A stretch of DNA of 64,000 nucleotides, from contig NZ_JBHSEZ010000001.1 of the NCBI RefSeq assembly GCF_042653765.1, positions 310,001 through 374,000 of the forward strand, written 5' to 3'. The stretch comes from Castellaniella denitrificans (GTDB taxonomy: Bacteria; Pseudomonadota; Gammaproteobacteria; Burkholderiales; Burkholderiaceae_B). Below the pieces are notes generated by a model, which was not told the origin of the DNA, searched no databases, and worked only from the letters and a program-made list of their open reading frames with translations. Position 1 is the first letter of the stretch; each line of letters begins with the position of its first letter. The position numbers and the translations under genes are program-made. Shown here one piece after another: positions 27,179-37,653 of this stretch.

Positions 27179-27184
27179 CGCAAC

Positions 27185-27640
27185 AGCCCATAGAGGCTGG
27201 AAACCGCCTGGCGTAGAGACGCAATGGATGCATCTCCGTCGGGCAGCAGGGACCCCATTGTACTGCCACACTTCCAGCCTCCAGGTCCTTGGTCGCCGGC
27301 TCCGTCCCGGTTCTCTCCCCCGCGCGCTGCCGCCGGGCGCTGGAATCGACGTCAGGCCGCGTGCGACGCCGCAGATTCTGCTCGCTCTTCCGCACCGGAC
27401 GCGTCCCAAAGCCCGCGTTCGCCGTTCCCAGCAATCATTTCGTCAATCACGCATCGTGCCCTTGACCTTCCTGCTGACAGAACCCCGCGCCTACCGGCGC
27501 ACCGTGCCCCCTCCCCAGGAGACCGGCGCGGTCTGACCTCGTCAGCGCACCGACCTCCTCGCAGACTGCCGCATCGCACACCGAGTGACCCGTGGCCGTG
27601 CGCCGAATCCGGCGCGCCCTGACTACGGAGAAACCCACTC
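27185..27640 (+). promoter_or_regulatory. Long structured 5' leader of rne
   Basis: About 455 nt of non-coding transcript between the predicted start and the rne ATG. A 10-bp stem joins GAGGCTGGAA (27193-27202) to TTCCAGCCTC (27272-27281) and encloses a second stem, CAATGG (27222-27227) / CCATTG (27255-27260). In enterobacteria the 361-nt rne leader folds and makes RNase E autoregulate its own mRNA decay. The same role is inferred here from length, position and folding. Short frames inside it lack ribosome binding sites and family features. Confidence 0.6.
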
Positions 27641-30600
27641 ATGAAACGCATGCTGTTCAATGCGACGCACCAAGAAGAACTACGCGTCGCGATTGTCGAT
27701 GGCCAGAAGCTGATCGATCTGGACATCGAGACCGCCGGGCGCGAGCAGCGCAAAGGCAACATCTACAAGGGCGTCATCACCCGGATCGAACCGGGCTTGG
27801 AAGCCTGCTTCGTCAACTACGGGGAAGACCGCCACGGCTTCCTGCCCTTCAAGGAAGTCGCCCGCAGCTACTTCAAGGAAGGCGTGGACGTGCGCAGCGC
27901 CCGCATCCAGGACGCCCTGTCCGAAGGCCAGGAACTCATCATCCAGGTCGAAAAGGAAGAGCGCGGCAACAAGGGCGCGGCCCTGACCACCTTCATCTCC
28001 CTGGCCGGCCGCTACCTGGTGCTGATGCCCAACAATCCGCGCGGCGGCGGCGTGTCGCGCCGGGTCGAGGGCGAGGACCGCCAGGAACTGCGCGAGACCA
28101 TGGACCAGCTGGAAATCCCGGCCGGCATGAGCATGATCGCCCGCACCGCCGGCATCGGCCGCGGCGTCGAGGAACTGCAATGGGACCTGAACTACCTGCT
28201 GCAGCTCTGGACCGCCATCGATGCCGCCGCCCGCGAGAACAAGGCGCCGATCCTGATCTACCTGGAATCCAGCCTGGTCATCCGCGCCATCCGCGACTAT
28301 TTCTCGCCTGAAATCGGCGAAATCCTGATCGACACGGACGACATCCACGACCAGGCGACCGCCTTCATGAGCGTGGTCATGCCCGACAACGTCAACCGCG
28401 TGAAACGCTACCGCGACGACGTGCCCCTGTTCTCCCGCTTCCAGATCGAACACCAGATCGAGACCGCCTACTCGCGCACGGTCACGCTGCCCTCGGGTGG
28501 CGCCATCGTGATCGACCACACCGAAGCCCTGGTGGCGGTGGACGTCAACTCCGCGCGCTCGACGCGCGGCGCCGACATCGAGGAAACCGCCCTGCGCACC
28601 AACCAGGAGGCCGCCGACGAAGTCGCCCGCCAGCTGCGCCTGCGCGACCTGGGCGGCCTGATCGTGATCGACTTCATCGACATGGAGGACAGCAAGAACC
28701 AGCGCGCCGTCGAACAGCGCCTGCGCGACGCCCTGCATTTCGACCGCGCCCGCGTGCAGATGGGCAAGATCTCCCGCTTCGGCCTGATGGAACTGTCCCG
28801 CCAGCGCCTGCGTCCGGCCCTGAACGAAGGCTCGCACGTCACCTGCCCGCGCTGCACCGGCACCGGCGTGATCCGCGACGCCGAATCCAGCGCCCTGCAC
28901 GTGCTGCGCCTGCTCCAGGAAGAAGCCATGAAGGAAGGCACGGCCGCCCTGCACGCCCAGGTGCCGGTCGACGTCGCCACCTTCCTGCTCAACGAAAAGC
29001 GCCGCGACATCAGCCAGATCGAGTCCCGCCTGAAGGTCAACCTGGTCCTGATCCCCAACAAGTCCCTGGAAACCCCGCACCATCACATCGAGCGCCTGCG
29101 CCACGACGACCCGCGCCTGGACGAGAACAAGACCAGCTTCGAACTCGCGCAGGAACCCGAGGACAAGCTCGTCTGGCAGCCGAACCAGGCCCAGGAAGCC
29201 AAGGCCCGTCCGGAAGCCCTGGTCAAGGGCATCCAGCCCGCGCAGCCGGCCCCGACCCATGTGGAACGCGCGCCTCGCGCGGCCGAAACCGCCGCCGCCC
29301 CCGCGGCCGCGGCGCCGGCCGTCCCACAGGGTGGCCTGCTGAAACGCCTGTTCGGCTGGATCACGGGCTCGGCCGCCGAAACCGCCGCCCCCGCCGTGGA
29401 ACCGGCCGCTCCCGCCCCGTCCCGTGAATCCGGCGACGGCCGCCGGCGCGGCGCAACCGGCCGCAACGGCGGCCGCCGGGGCGAACGCCGCTCGGACGCC
29501 CCCCGGGGCGAACGCGCCGGCCGTGCCGAACGCGGTGAACGCACCGAACGCGGTGAACGTCCGGATCGCACCGAGCGCACGGAGCGTGCCGAACGGCCGG
29601 AAGGCCGCCCGGCCTCCCGCCGCGAGCGTCCGGTCGCCGACCCCGCCCTGCCGGTCCAGGACGAGGCCGTCGTCGCCACCGAAACCCGGGACGACGCCGC
29701 CGAGCCGCGCCGCGGCCGCAACCGTCGCGGCCGCAGCCGCAACCGCCCGGAAGAATCGGCCGTCCAGACCGGCGAAGCGATCGCCGTTCAGGCCGACGAA
29801 ATGACCGCGGCCCAGGCCGATGACGCGGCGGCCGCCCGGACGGCTCCGGCCCAGGCCGGCGCCAACCCCTACGGCCTGCCCGACGCGCCGCTGGGCATGC
29901 ACGACGTCGACCAGCAGAACGACGACGACGCGCTCGTCGCCGGCCCGGCCGTGGACGCCGAAACCGACACCGATCTGGACAGCCCGGATCCGGAACGCAA
30001 GCGCCGCCGCCGTCGCGGCCGCCGCGGCCGCCGCGGTGGCGATGCCGCCGATACGGCCTCCGTCGAGGACGTCCCGGCCGACAGCGACGCACCGGCCATC
30101 GAAACGCACGAAACGCCGCGCTTCGACCCCGAAGTCCTGGCGACCGAAGAACCCGCCGCGGCCGACGCGCCGGCCGCCCTGCCCGCGTCCGCCGACGAAG
30201 CGGCCGAGTCCGTGCCTGCCGAAGCCGCGCCCCCGGCCCCCGCGGTCGAGGAACCGCGCACCGAGGCTCCGGCCGAAGCGGCCCCGGCCGCCGCCCCCGC
30301 TCCGGCGGCGGAACCCGCTCCCGCGGCGGAACCCGCCGAGGACGAGGCCGAGGCCCGCGCGAACGCCCCGGTCGCGGCTCAGGAAGCGCCCGCCGCCGCC
30401 CAGGCCGCGCCGGCGAAGGAAGAAACCGCGCCCGTGGCCGCGGCGCCGACTCCCGTGGCCGTCCCGGCGGCGCCGGACACGTCGTCCCACCGCCCGATCG
30501 CCCTGCCCTCGCTGGACGATACCCTGCAGGCCGCCGGCATGCAGATGGTCGAGACCCGGTCCAGCGCGCCCTACGTGCCGCCCGCGCCGCCCAAGCCCCT

Positions 30601-30670
30601 GGGCCGCGCCCGCAAGCCGGTCGCGGTGGCGCAGGACGAACCGCTGCAGCAGGTGGAAACCTCCAACTGA
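27641..30670 (+). CDS. rne: Ribonuclease E
   Basis: Endoribonuclease that starts mRNA decay and processes rRNA and tRNA; scaffold of the RNA degradosome at the inner membrane. 1009 aa. The S1 domain is at about 36-120 and the DNase-I-like catalytic core has Asp301 (LVAVDVNSARSTRG) and Asp344 (IVIDFIDMED). The zinc-link Cys402 and Cys405 are in TCPRCTGTG. The C-terminal half (about 510-1009) is low complexity: Arg-rich RNA-binding stretches (RRGRNRRGRSRNR, RKRRRRRGRRGRRGG) and long Ala/Pro/Glu-rich segments, where degradosome partners normally dock. A strong terminator follows. Confidence 0.97.
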   Translation: MKRMLFNATHQEELRVAIVDGQKLIDLDIETAGREQRKGNIYKGVITRIEPGLEACFVNYGEDRHGFLPFKEVARSYFKEGVDVRSARIQDALSEGQELIIQVEKEERGNKGAALTTFISLAGRYLVLMPNNPRGGGVSRRVEGEDRQELRETMDQLEIPAGMSMIARTAGIGRGVEELQWDLNYLLQLWTAIDAAARENKAPILIYLESSLVIRAIRDYFSPEIGEILIDTDDIHDQATAFMSVVMPDNVNRVKRYRDDVPLFSRFQIEHQIETAYSRTVTLPSGGAIVIDHTEALVAVDVNSARSTRGADIEETALRTNQEAADEVARQLRLRDLGGLIVIDFIDMEDSKNQRAVEQRLRDALHFDRARVQMGKISRFGLMELSRQRLRPALNEGSHVTCPRCTGTGVIRDAESSALHVLRLLQEEAMKEGTAALHAQVPVDVATFLLNEKRRDISQIESRLKVNLVLIPNKSLETPHHHIERLRHDDPRLDENKTSFELAQEPEDKLVWQPNQAQEAKARPEALVKGIQPAQPAPTHVERAPRAAETAAAPAAAAPAVPQGGLLKRLFGWITGSAAETAAPAVEPAAPAPSRESGDGRRRGATGRNGGRRGERRSDAPRGERAGRAERGERTERGERPDRTERTERAERPEGRPASRRERPVADPALPVQDEAVVATETRDDAAEPRRGRNRRGRSRNRPEESAVQTGEAIAVQADEMTAAQADDAAAARTAPAQAGANPYGLPDAPLGMHDVDQQNDDDALVAGPAVDAETDTDLDSPDPERKRRRRRGRRGRRGGDAADTASVEDVPADSDAPAIETHETPRFDPEVLATEEPAAADAPAALPASADEAAESVPAEAAPPAPAVEEPRTEAPAEAAPAAAPAPAAEPAPAAEPAEDEAEARANAPVAAQEAPAAAQAAPAKEETAPVAAAPTPVAVPAAPDTSSHRPIALPSLDDTLQAAGMQMVETRSSAPYVPPAPPKPLGRARKPVAVAQDEPLQQVETSN

Positions 30671-30683
30671 GGCAACGCCAGGG

Positions 30684-30718
30684 AAAATGCCCGAAACTCC
30701 GGTTTCGGGCATTTTTTT
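30684..30718 (+). terminator. Rho-independent terminator of rne
   Basis: Stem AAAATGCCCGAAAC (30684-30697) / GTTTCGGGCATTTT (30702-30715) with loop TCCG, followed by further Ts. A 14-bp perfect stem with a T7 tract, 14 nt after the rne stop codon. Confidence 0.92.
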
Positions 30719-30799
30719 CGACATCGCCAGCCAAGCCATGAGAAACGACCGGGCACCCAGTCTCTTTCGCACCCCCGCCGCGCGGGGCGGACACACGGC

Positions 30800-32197
30800 A
30801 TGAGCGCGCTCCAGGACACGCGCCTGCGGCTGGTGATGTTCCTCGTCACCGGCGCCATGTTCATGGAGGTGCTGGACGGCAACATCATCGCCACCGCCCT
30901 GCCCGACATGAGCCGTTCGTTCGGCGTCGACGCGGTCCGGCTGAACGTCGCCATCAGCGCCTACCTGCTGGCGCTGGGCGCCTTCATTCCGGTCAGCGGC
31001 TGGATGACCGACCGCTACGGCCCGCGCCGGGTATTCGCCGGCGCCATCGCCGGCTTCACGCTGAGCTCCCTGGGCTGCGGCCTGGTTGACAGCCTGGAGG
31101 CCTTTGTCGCCCTGCGCGTGCTGCAAGGTGTCAGCGGCGCACTGATGGTACCCGTGGGCCGGCTGCTGGTGCTGCGCTACACACCGCCGGCGCGGCGCAT
31201 GGTGGCGATGTCCAATCTGGTCTGGCCGGCCCTGGTGGCGCCGGTGATCGCGCCGCCGCTGGGCGGCTTCATCGCCAGTCATCTGCACTGGCACTGGATC
31301 TTCTTTCTCAACGTGCCCCTGGGCATCCTGGGCCTGGGTCTGGCGCTGTGGCTGATCCCGACCCTGGAGTCCGCGCCGCGCCAGCCCTTCGACTGGACCG
31401 GTTTCATCCTGTGCGGCCTGGGCATCTTCGCATTGCTGGGCGCGCTGGAATGGCTGGCCACTTCGATCAATGCCGCCAGTCTCGCCTTGCTCGCCTGCGG
31501 CATCGTCCTGCTCCTGGCCGCGCTGCGGCACCTGCGCCGCGCGGCCACTCCGATGCTGAGCCTGACGCCCATGCGCATCGCCACCTTCCGCGTCGTGATG
31601 CTGGGCGGCTCAGCCACGCGGATCGCGATCAGCAGCCTGCCGTTCCTGCTGCCGCTGATGTTCCAGCTCGGCTTCGGCCTGGACGCCTTCCAGGCGGGTT
31701 TGCTGCTGTTGGTGGTGTTCGCCGGCAACCTGGGGATGAAGGCGGTGACCACGCCCATTTTGCGCCGTTTCGGCTACCGTCAGGTGATGTTGTGGAACGG
31801 GCTGCTGGCGGCCGCCAGCCTGGCCGCCTGTGCGCTGTTGACCCGATCCATGCCGCTGGCCGCGCTGCTGCCGATCCTGTTCATCCACGGCATGGCCCGC
31901 TCGATGCAGTTCACCTGCCTGGGCACGCTGGCCTTCGCCGACGTGCCCGAGGGCCGCATGGCCGATGCCAACGGGCTGTTCAACGTCATCACACGGCTGA
32001 GCATGGCCGCCGGCATCACGCTGGGCGCCCTGGCGGTCCGGCTGGGCGAAACGCTGGCCGGCGCGCTGGACATCGCCGGAGCGGCGTTTCCCTACCGGGT
32101 CGCATTCATGATCGCGGCCGTGACCGCCCTGGCCGGACTGTTCGACACCCTGCGGCTGCCCGACAACGCGGGCGACCATTTCGTGGCGCGGACCTGA
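30800..32197 (+). CDS. MFS transporter, DHA2/EmrB-like drug exporter
   Basis: 465-aa major facilitator with 12-14 hydrophobic segments. The N-terminus FMEVLDGNIIATALPDMSRS matches the DHA2 (EmrB/QacA) group, motif A is GWMTDRYGPRRVFAGA and motif C-like glycines follow in the ALVAPVIAPPLGGF stretch. The substrate is unknown. No membrane-fusion partner (EmrA) is adjacent, so it may work alone. It occupies the place next to accD where folC often lies in relatives. Its codon use is slightly less GC-biased than its neighbours (TTG, CTG mixed, TTT), which might reflect later acquisition; this is a weak signal. Confidence 0.85.
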   Translation: MSALQDTRLRLVMFLVTGAMFMEVLDGNIIATALPDMSRSFGVDAVRLNVAISAYLLALGAFIPVSGWMTDRYGPRRVFAGAIAGFTLSSLGCGLVDSLEAFVALRVLQGVSGALMVPVGRLLVLRYTPPARRMVAMSNLVWPALVAPVIAPPLGGFIASHLHWHWIFFLNVPLGILGLGLALWLIPTLESAPRQPFDWTGFILCGLGIFALLGALEWLATSINAASLALLACGIVLLLAALRHLRRAATPMLSLTPMRIATFRVVMLGGSATRIAISSLPFLLPLMFQLGFGLDAFQAGLLLLVVFAGNLGMKAVTTPILRRFGYRQVMLWNGLLAAASLAACALLTRSMPLAALLPILFIHGMARSMQFTCLGTLAFADVPEGRMADANGLFNVITRLSMAAGITLGALAVRLGETLAGALDIAGAAFPYRVAFMIAAVTALAGLFDTLRLPDNAGDHFVART

Positions 32198-32250
32198 GGG
32201 GCCGCTTCAGGAGCGGATGGCGGGAGCCCGGCACGGCACGCCGCCACCAA

Positions 32251-32270
32251 GCGGCCGCCACGGCGGCCGC
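32251..32270. terminator. GC-rich inverted repeat between convergent MFS gene and accD
   Basis: Perfect 9-bp arms GCGGCCGCC / GGCGGCCGC around AC, 7 bp before the accD stop. There is no T-tract on either strand, so intrinsic termination would be weak. It may still block read-through between the convergent genes. Nothing else is visible in 32198-32277. Confidence 0.4.
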
Positions 32271-32277
32271 ACCGCCG

Positions 32278-33156
<879 letters not shown>

Positions 33157-33158
33157 GG

Positions 33159-33995
33159 TCAACCTTCTTTCCGGATGGGTTCGATGGCCTGGCGCACCTG
33201 GGCCAGCCACTGGGCCGCCGCGCCGATGGCGGCCTGCGGGCCGTCGCGCAGGGACGCTTCCTCGATGATCTGTATGAGTTTGCTGCCGATCACCACGGCG
33301 TCGGCATGCCGCGCCACGCGCGCGGCGCTGTCGGCGTCGCGGATGCCGAAGCCCACGCCCACGGGGATGCTGACGTGGCGGCGGATCTCCGCCAGGCGGC
33401 GCGCCACGTCGTCGGTGTCCAGGTGGCCGGCGCCGGTCACGCCCTTGAGCGAGACGTAATAGACGTAGCCCCGGGCCAGGCGGGCGACGTCGCGGATGCG
33501 CGATTCGACGGAGGTCGGTGCCAGCAGATAAATGGGATCCAGGCCGGCCCGCCCCAGCAGGGCGGCGAATTCGGCGGATTCCTCGGGCGTATAGTCCACG
33601 GTCAGCACGCCGTCCACGCCCGCCCGGGCGGCCCGCTGCGCGAAGGCTTCCTGGCCCATGCATTCGATGGGATTGGCGTAGCCCATCAGGACGACCGGCG
33701 TTTCGGCGTCCTGGCGGCGGAATTCGGCGACGATGTCCAGCACGGCGTCCAGGCTGACGCCCGCCGCGATGGCGCGTTCGCCGGCCTGCTGGATCACCGG
33801 GCCGTCGGCCATGGGGTCGGAGAACGGCACGCCGAGCTCGATCACGTCGGCGCCGGCCGCCGCCAGGGCGTGCATCAGCGCGGGGGTGGACGCCACCAGG
33901 GGATCGCCCGCCGTCACGTACGGAATCAGGGCCGCCCGCCCCTCCAGGGAGGCGAAGCGGGCCGCCAGGCGGGCATTCGAAGAAGTCTTGGTCAT
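33159..33995 (-). CDS. trpA: Tryptophan synthase alpha chain
   Basis: Cleaves indole-3-glycerol phosphate to indole and glyceraldehyde-3-phosphate; the indole is channelled to TrpB. 278 aa with the TIM-barrel signature ADVIELGVPFSDPMADGPVI holding the catalytic Glu and Asp. GVDGVLTVDYTPEES follows, then the phosphate-binding GVGFGIRDAD segment. It lies 23 bp after trpB. Confidence 0.97.
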   Translation of the reverse strand: MTKTSSNARLAARFASLEGRAALIPYVTAGDPLVASTPALMHALAAAGADVIELGVPFSDPMADGPVIQQAGERAIAAGVSLDAVLDIVAEFRRQDAETPVVLMGYANPIECMGQEAFAQRAARAGVDGVLTVDYTPEESAEFAALLGRAGLDPIYLLAPTSVESRIRDVARLARGYVYYVSLKGVTGAGHLDTDDVARRLAEIRRHVSIPVGVGFGIRDADSAARVARHADAVVIGSKLIQIIEEASLRDGPQAAIGAAAQWLAQVRQAIEPIRKEG

Positions 33996-34018
33996 TCCTG
34001 GGCCTTGGATCCTGAGCC

Positions 34019-35218
34019 TTAGAGCGTGATGCCGCTATATTCGGCCACGGTGTGCATGTCCTTGTCGCCCCGGCCGGACAGGTTGACCAGGATGATCCGG
34101 TCGCGCGGCAGGGTCGGGGCGAGCTTCACCGCCTGGGCGATGGCGTGCGAGGACTCCAGGGCGGGCATGATGCCTTCGATGCGGCAGCAGTCGTGGAAGG
34201 CGGCCAGGGCTTCCTGGTCGGTGATGCCGACGTACTGCGCGCGCCCGCTGTCGTGCAGCCAGGCGTGTTCCGGCCCGACGCCGGGATAGTCCAGGCCGGC
34301 GGACACGGAGTGGGTCTCGGTGATCTGGCCGTGCTCGTCCTGCAGCAGGTAGGTGCGGTTGCCGTGCAGCACCCCGACCACGCCCCGGTTCAGCGAGGCG
34401 GCGTGGCGGCCCGTGTCCAGGCCCTCGCCGGCGGCCTCGACGCCGATCAGCCGCACCGACTCGTCCTCGATGTAGGGATGGAAGATGCCGATGGCGTTGG
34501 ACCCGCCGCCCACGGCGGCGATCACGTAGTCGGGCTGGCGGCCCGCGTCGCGCGGCATCTGCTCGCGGCATTCGCGGCCGATGATGGTCTGGAAGTCGCG
34601 CACCATCCGGGGATAGGGATCGGGCCCGGCGACGGTGCCGATGATGTAGAAGGTGTCTTCCACGTTGGTGACCCAGTCGCGCATGGCCTCGTTCAGGGCG
34701 TCCTTCAGGGTGCGCGAGCCGGATTCGACGGGCACCACCCGGGCGCCCAGCAGCTTCATGCGGTAGACGTTCGACGCCTGGCGGCGGACGTCCTCGCTGC
34801 CCATGTAGACCACGCATTCCATGCCGTAGCGCGCCGCCACGGTGGCCGTGGCCACGCCGTGCTGGCCCGCGCCGGTCTCGGCGATCACGCGCGGCTTGCC
34901 CATGCGCCTGGCGAGCAGGGCCTGGCCGATGCAGTTGTTGACCTTGTGGGCACCGGTGTGGTTCAGGTCTTCGCGCTTGAACCAGATCTGCGCGCCGCCC
35001 AGTTGCTCGGACCAGCGCCGGGCATGGTAGACCGGGCTGGGCCGGCCGACGAAGTGCTCCAGTTCGTAGGCGAATTCGCGCTGGAATTCGGGGTCGTCTC
35101 TGTAGCGCGCATACGCCTCGCGCAGCGCGTCCAGGGCGTGCACGAGCGTTTCGGCGACGAACGAACCGCCGAACTTCCCGAAATGCCCCTGGGCATCCGG
35201 CAGGTGATAGGGTTTCAA
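34019..35218 (-). CDS. trpB: Tryptophan synthase beta chain
   Basis: PLP enzyme that condenses indole with serine to make tryptophan. 399 aa. The PLP lysine lies in LNHTGAHKVNNCIGQALLAR, the Glu-Thr-Gly-Ala-Gly-Gln-His motif is ETGAGQHG, and the phosphate-binding loop is GGGSNAIG. trpF, normally just upstream in this cluster, is missing; relA lies there instead, 145 bp away on the same strand. Confidence 0.98.
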   Translation of the reverse strand: MKPYHLPDAQGHFGKFGGSFVAETLVHALDALREAYARYRDDPEFQREFAYELEHFVGRPSPVYHARRWSEQLGGAQIWFKREDLNHTGAHKVNNCIGQALLARRMGKPRVIAETGAGQHGVATATVAARYGMECVVYMGSEDVRRQASNVYRMKLLGARVVPVESGSRTLKDALNEAMRDWVTNVEDTFYIIGTVAGPDPYPRMVRDFQTIIGRECREQMPRDAGRQPDYVIAAVGGGSNAIGIFHPYIEDESVRLIGVEAAGEGLDTGRHAASLNRGVVGVLHGNRTYLLQDEHGQITETHSVSAGLDYPGVGPEHAWLHDSGRAQYVGITDQEALAAFHDCCRIEGIMPALESSHAIAQAVKLAPTLPRDRIILVNLSGRGDKDMHTVAEYSGITL

Positions 35219-35363
35219 GTCCAGTCTCGCATCAAAGGCGCCGCCGGAATCCCCGGACGGGCACGGGCCAAACGGGCATTTTAGCAGCCCCGTCCGGCCC
35301 GGTGCCCCCCGGCCGCCGCTCCCCGCCCGGGTGGCGGTGCGCGCCGCCCGCCTCGCGGCCCGC

Positions 35364-37559
35364 TCATTGCCTCCCGGCCTGGACCCCGGGCAGCTCGTTG
35401 ACGGCGGCCAGCGCCTGGCGGATCTGATCGCCGTCGCGCACCTCGACGGTGAAGACCATGTGCGCCAGCGAGCGGCGGCTGTGGGTCGTGACGCGCACCA
35501 CCCGCAGCCGCAGGCGCGCGAAGACCTCGGACAGGTCGCGCAGCAGGTTGGGCCGGTCCTGGGCGTGGATGCTCAGGTCCACGGGATACATGGCCTGGCC
35601 GGTCTGGCCCCAGGCAACCTCGATGCAGCGTTCCGGGTGGCGCTGCGCCAGGGCCGCCCAGGACGGGCAGTCGCGGCGGTGGATGGACACCCCCCGGCCG
35701 CGCGTGACGAAGCCTTCGATGGCGTCGGGCGGCACGGGCCGGCAGCAGCGCGCCAGCTGCGTCATCAGGGAATCGACCCCCACCACCAGCACCCCGCTCT
35801 TGCCCGTGCGGGCGACGCTGCCGGCGTCGCTGGCGTAGACGCGGGCCTCGTCGGGTTGCTCGCGGGCCGGCTCGGGCTCGCGCAGGACGTGGTCGATCTG
35901 CCGCAGGCTGAATTCTTCCTTGGCCGCCGCGACGTACAGGTCGTCGGCGCGGGCGAAGCCCAGCTGCTGGGCCAGGTGTTCCTGGTTGACGGCGGTGCGG
36001 CCCAGGCGCTGCAGCTCTTTTTCGACCAACGCCTGGCCCTGGGCGATGCGCTGCTGCAGCTCGACCGCGTTGAACCAGGCCCGGACCTTGGCGCGCGCGC
36101 GCGGGCTGGCCAGGTAGCCCAGCTGGGGGTTGAGCCAGTCGCGCGAGGGGCCGCCGGACTTGGCGGCGGTGATCTCCACGGTCTGCCCCGTGCGCAGGGG
36201 CGTGGACAGGGGCACGATCTGGCCGTCGACCCGGGCGCCCCGGCAGCGGTGGCCCAGGTCGGTATGCAGCAGATAGGCGAAGTCCACCGGCGTGGAGCCG
36301 GCGGGCAGCTCCAGCACGCGCGCCTGGGGCGTCATGACGTAGATGCGCTCGTCGGGCCGCGCGCCGGGCGCGGGCGAGGCCCCGCCCTCTTCCTTCCAGG
36401 ACAGCAGCTGCCGCATCCAGGCGATCTTCTGGTCGTATTCCCCGGCGGCGGACACCTGGCCGCCCCGGGCGCCGGCTTCCTTGTAGCGCCAGTGGGCCGC
36501 CATCCCGTATTCGGCGAAATGATGCATGTCGCGGGTGCGGATCTGGATCTCGAATGCCCTGCCCCCGGCGTCGGCCACCACGGTGTGCAGGGAGCGGTAG
36601 CCGTTGGGCTTGGGACGGGCGATGTAGTCGTCGAACTCCTCGGGCACCGGCGTCCACAGGGCATGCACCAGGGCCAGCGCGGCGTAGCAGGCCCGCTCGT
36701 CGTCGACGATGACCCGCAGGGCGCGCAGGTCGAACAGCTGGCGGAATTCCAGGTGCTTGATGCGCATCTTGTTCCAGATGCTGTAGATGTGCTTGGGCCG
36801 GCCGCTGATCTCGGCCCGGATGCCGGCTTCGTCCAGCGCCGCCCGCAGGCGCGCCATCACGTCCGCGATGAAGCTCTCGCGCTCGGCGCGCTTTTCCTCG
36901 AGCTGGCGGGCGATGGCCTTGTAGGTGTCCGGCTGCAGGAAGCGGAAGGACAGGTCCTCCATTTCCCATTTCAGCTGCCAGATCCCGAGGCGGTTGGCCA
37001 GCGGCGTGTACAGCGCCATGGTTTCCCGGGCGAATTCCGGCGGGCAGGGCGTGCGGCTGGCCGCATGCCAGCGCAGCGACTGCAGGCGCGAGGCGAGCCG
37101 CATCAGCACGATGCGCAGGTCCGCCGCCATGGCCAGCAGCATCTTGCGCTGCATTTCCTTCTGGTCGGTGCCGGACACGTCGCCGGCCCGGCCCGCGACG
37201 GCGCCCAGGCGCAGCAGGGCGCGCACGCCCTGGACCAGGGTGGTGATCTCGGGGCCGAAGGCCTTGCGCAGCGGATCGGCGCGCGACAGCTCGCCCGCCG
37301 GCACCGGCTGCACCGCCAGCAAGGCCGCCGCGCGGGTGGCCGCGTCCGAATCCAGGTCGCGCAGGATCAGGACCACGGCGGCGGCGTGCGCGTCCAGGGC
37401 CTCGCCGGTGCTGGCCCGCGCGCCGCCCAGGGATTCGCGCACCCAGTCGGCCGCCTGGCGCAGGACCGCCGCGTCCGCGTCGTCCAGCCCGCCGCGGGCG
37501 GCCTGGAACCACTCGGGGCCGAAGGGATCTGCGGAAGCGGATTGCGGGGGGACACTCAT
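35364..37559 (-). CDS. relA: GTP pyrophosphokinase RelA
   Basis: Ribosome-associated (p)ppGpp synthetase of the stringent response. 731 aa. The N-terminal hydrolase-like domain (about 50-190) lacks the HDxxED metal motif. The synthetase domain (about 240-375) has GRPKHIYSIWNKM, and its ExDD signature at 308-311 (EFDD) marks the monofunctional RelA type. ARPKPNGYRSLHTVV follows. TGS (about 395-455, VMTPQARVLELPAGSTPVDF), helical, zinc-finger-like and ACT domains (about 650-731) complete it. The start is ATG 37559. Confidence 0.95.
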   Translation of the reverse strand: MSVPPQSASADPFGPEWFQAARGGLDDADAAVLRQAADWVRESLGGARASTGEALDAHAAAVVLILRDLDSDAATRAAALLAVQPVPAGELSRADPLRKAFGPEITTLVQGVRALLRLGAVAGRAGDVSGTDQKEMQRKMLLAMAADLRIVLMRLASRLQSLRWHAASRTPCPPEFARETMALYTPLANRLGIWQLKWEMEDLSFRFLQPDTYKAIARQLEEKRAERESFIADVMARLRAALDEAGIRAEISGRPKHIYSIWNKMRIKHLEFRQLFDLRALRVIVDDERACYAALALVHALWTPVPEEFDDYIARPKPNGYRSLHTVVADAGGRAFEIQIRTRDMHHFAEYGMAAHWRYKEAGARGGQVSAAGEYDQKIAWMRQLLSWKEEGGASPAPGARPDERIYVMTPQARVLELPAGSTPVDFAYLLHTDLGHRCRGARVDGQIVPLSTPLRTGQTVEITAAKSGGPSRDWLNPQLGYLASPRARAKVRAWFNAVELQQRIAQGQALVEKELQRLGRTAVNQEHLAQQLGFARADDLYVAAAKEEFSLRQIDHVLREPEPAREQPDEARVYASDAGSVARTGKSGVLVVGVDSLMTQLARCCRPVPPDAIEGFVTRGRGVSIHRRDCPSWAALAQRHPERCIEVAWGQTGQAMYPVDLSIHAQDRPNLLRDLSEVFARLRLRVVRVTTHSRRSLAHMVFTVEVRDGDQIRQALAAVNELPGVQAGRQ

Positions 37560-37653
37560 GACGCCGGACCAGGGAAAACGGAGCCTTCGAACCAGGCCTT
37601 CAGACTCGGAGCCTCTATACTACTTGAGTGAGTCCGGACCCGCAGGCACACCC

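Noticed and set aside
27224..27622. 132-codon open frame in the rne leader
   Set aside because: No ribosome binding site, Pro/Arg/Ser-rich composition typical of off-frame GC-rich DNA, and it lies in the folded leader.
27680..31531. 1283-codon minus-strand open frame opposite rne
   Set aside because: Antisense shadow of rne and the exporter gene; composition is not protein-like.
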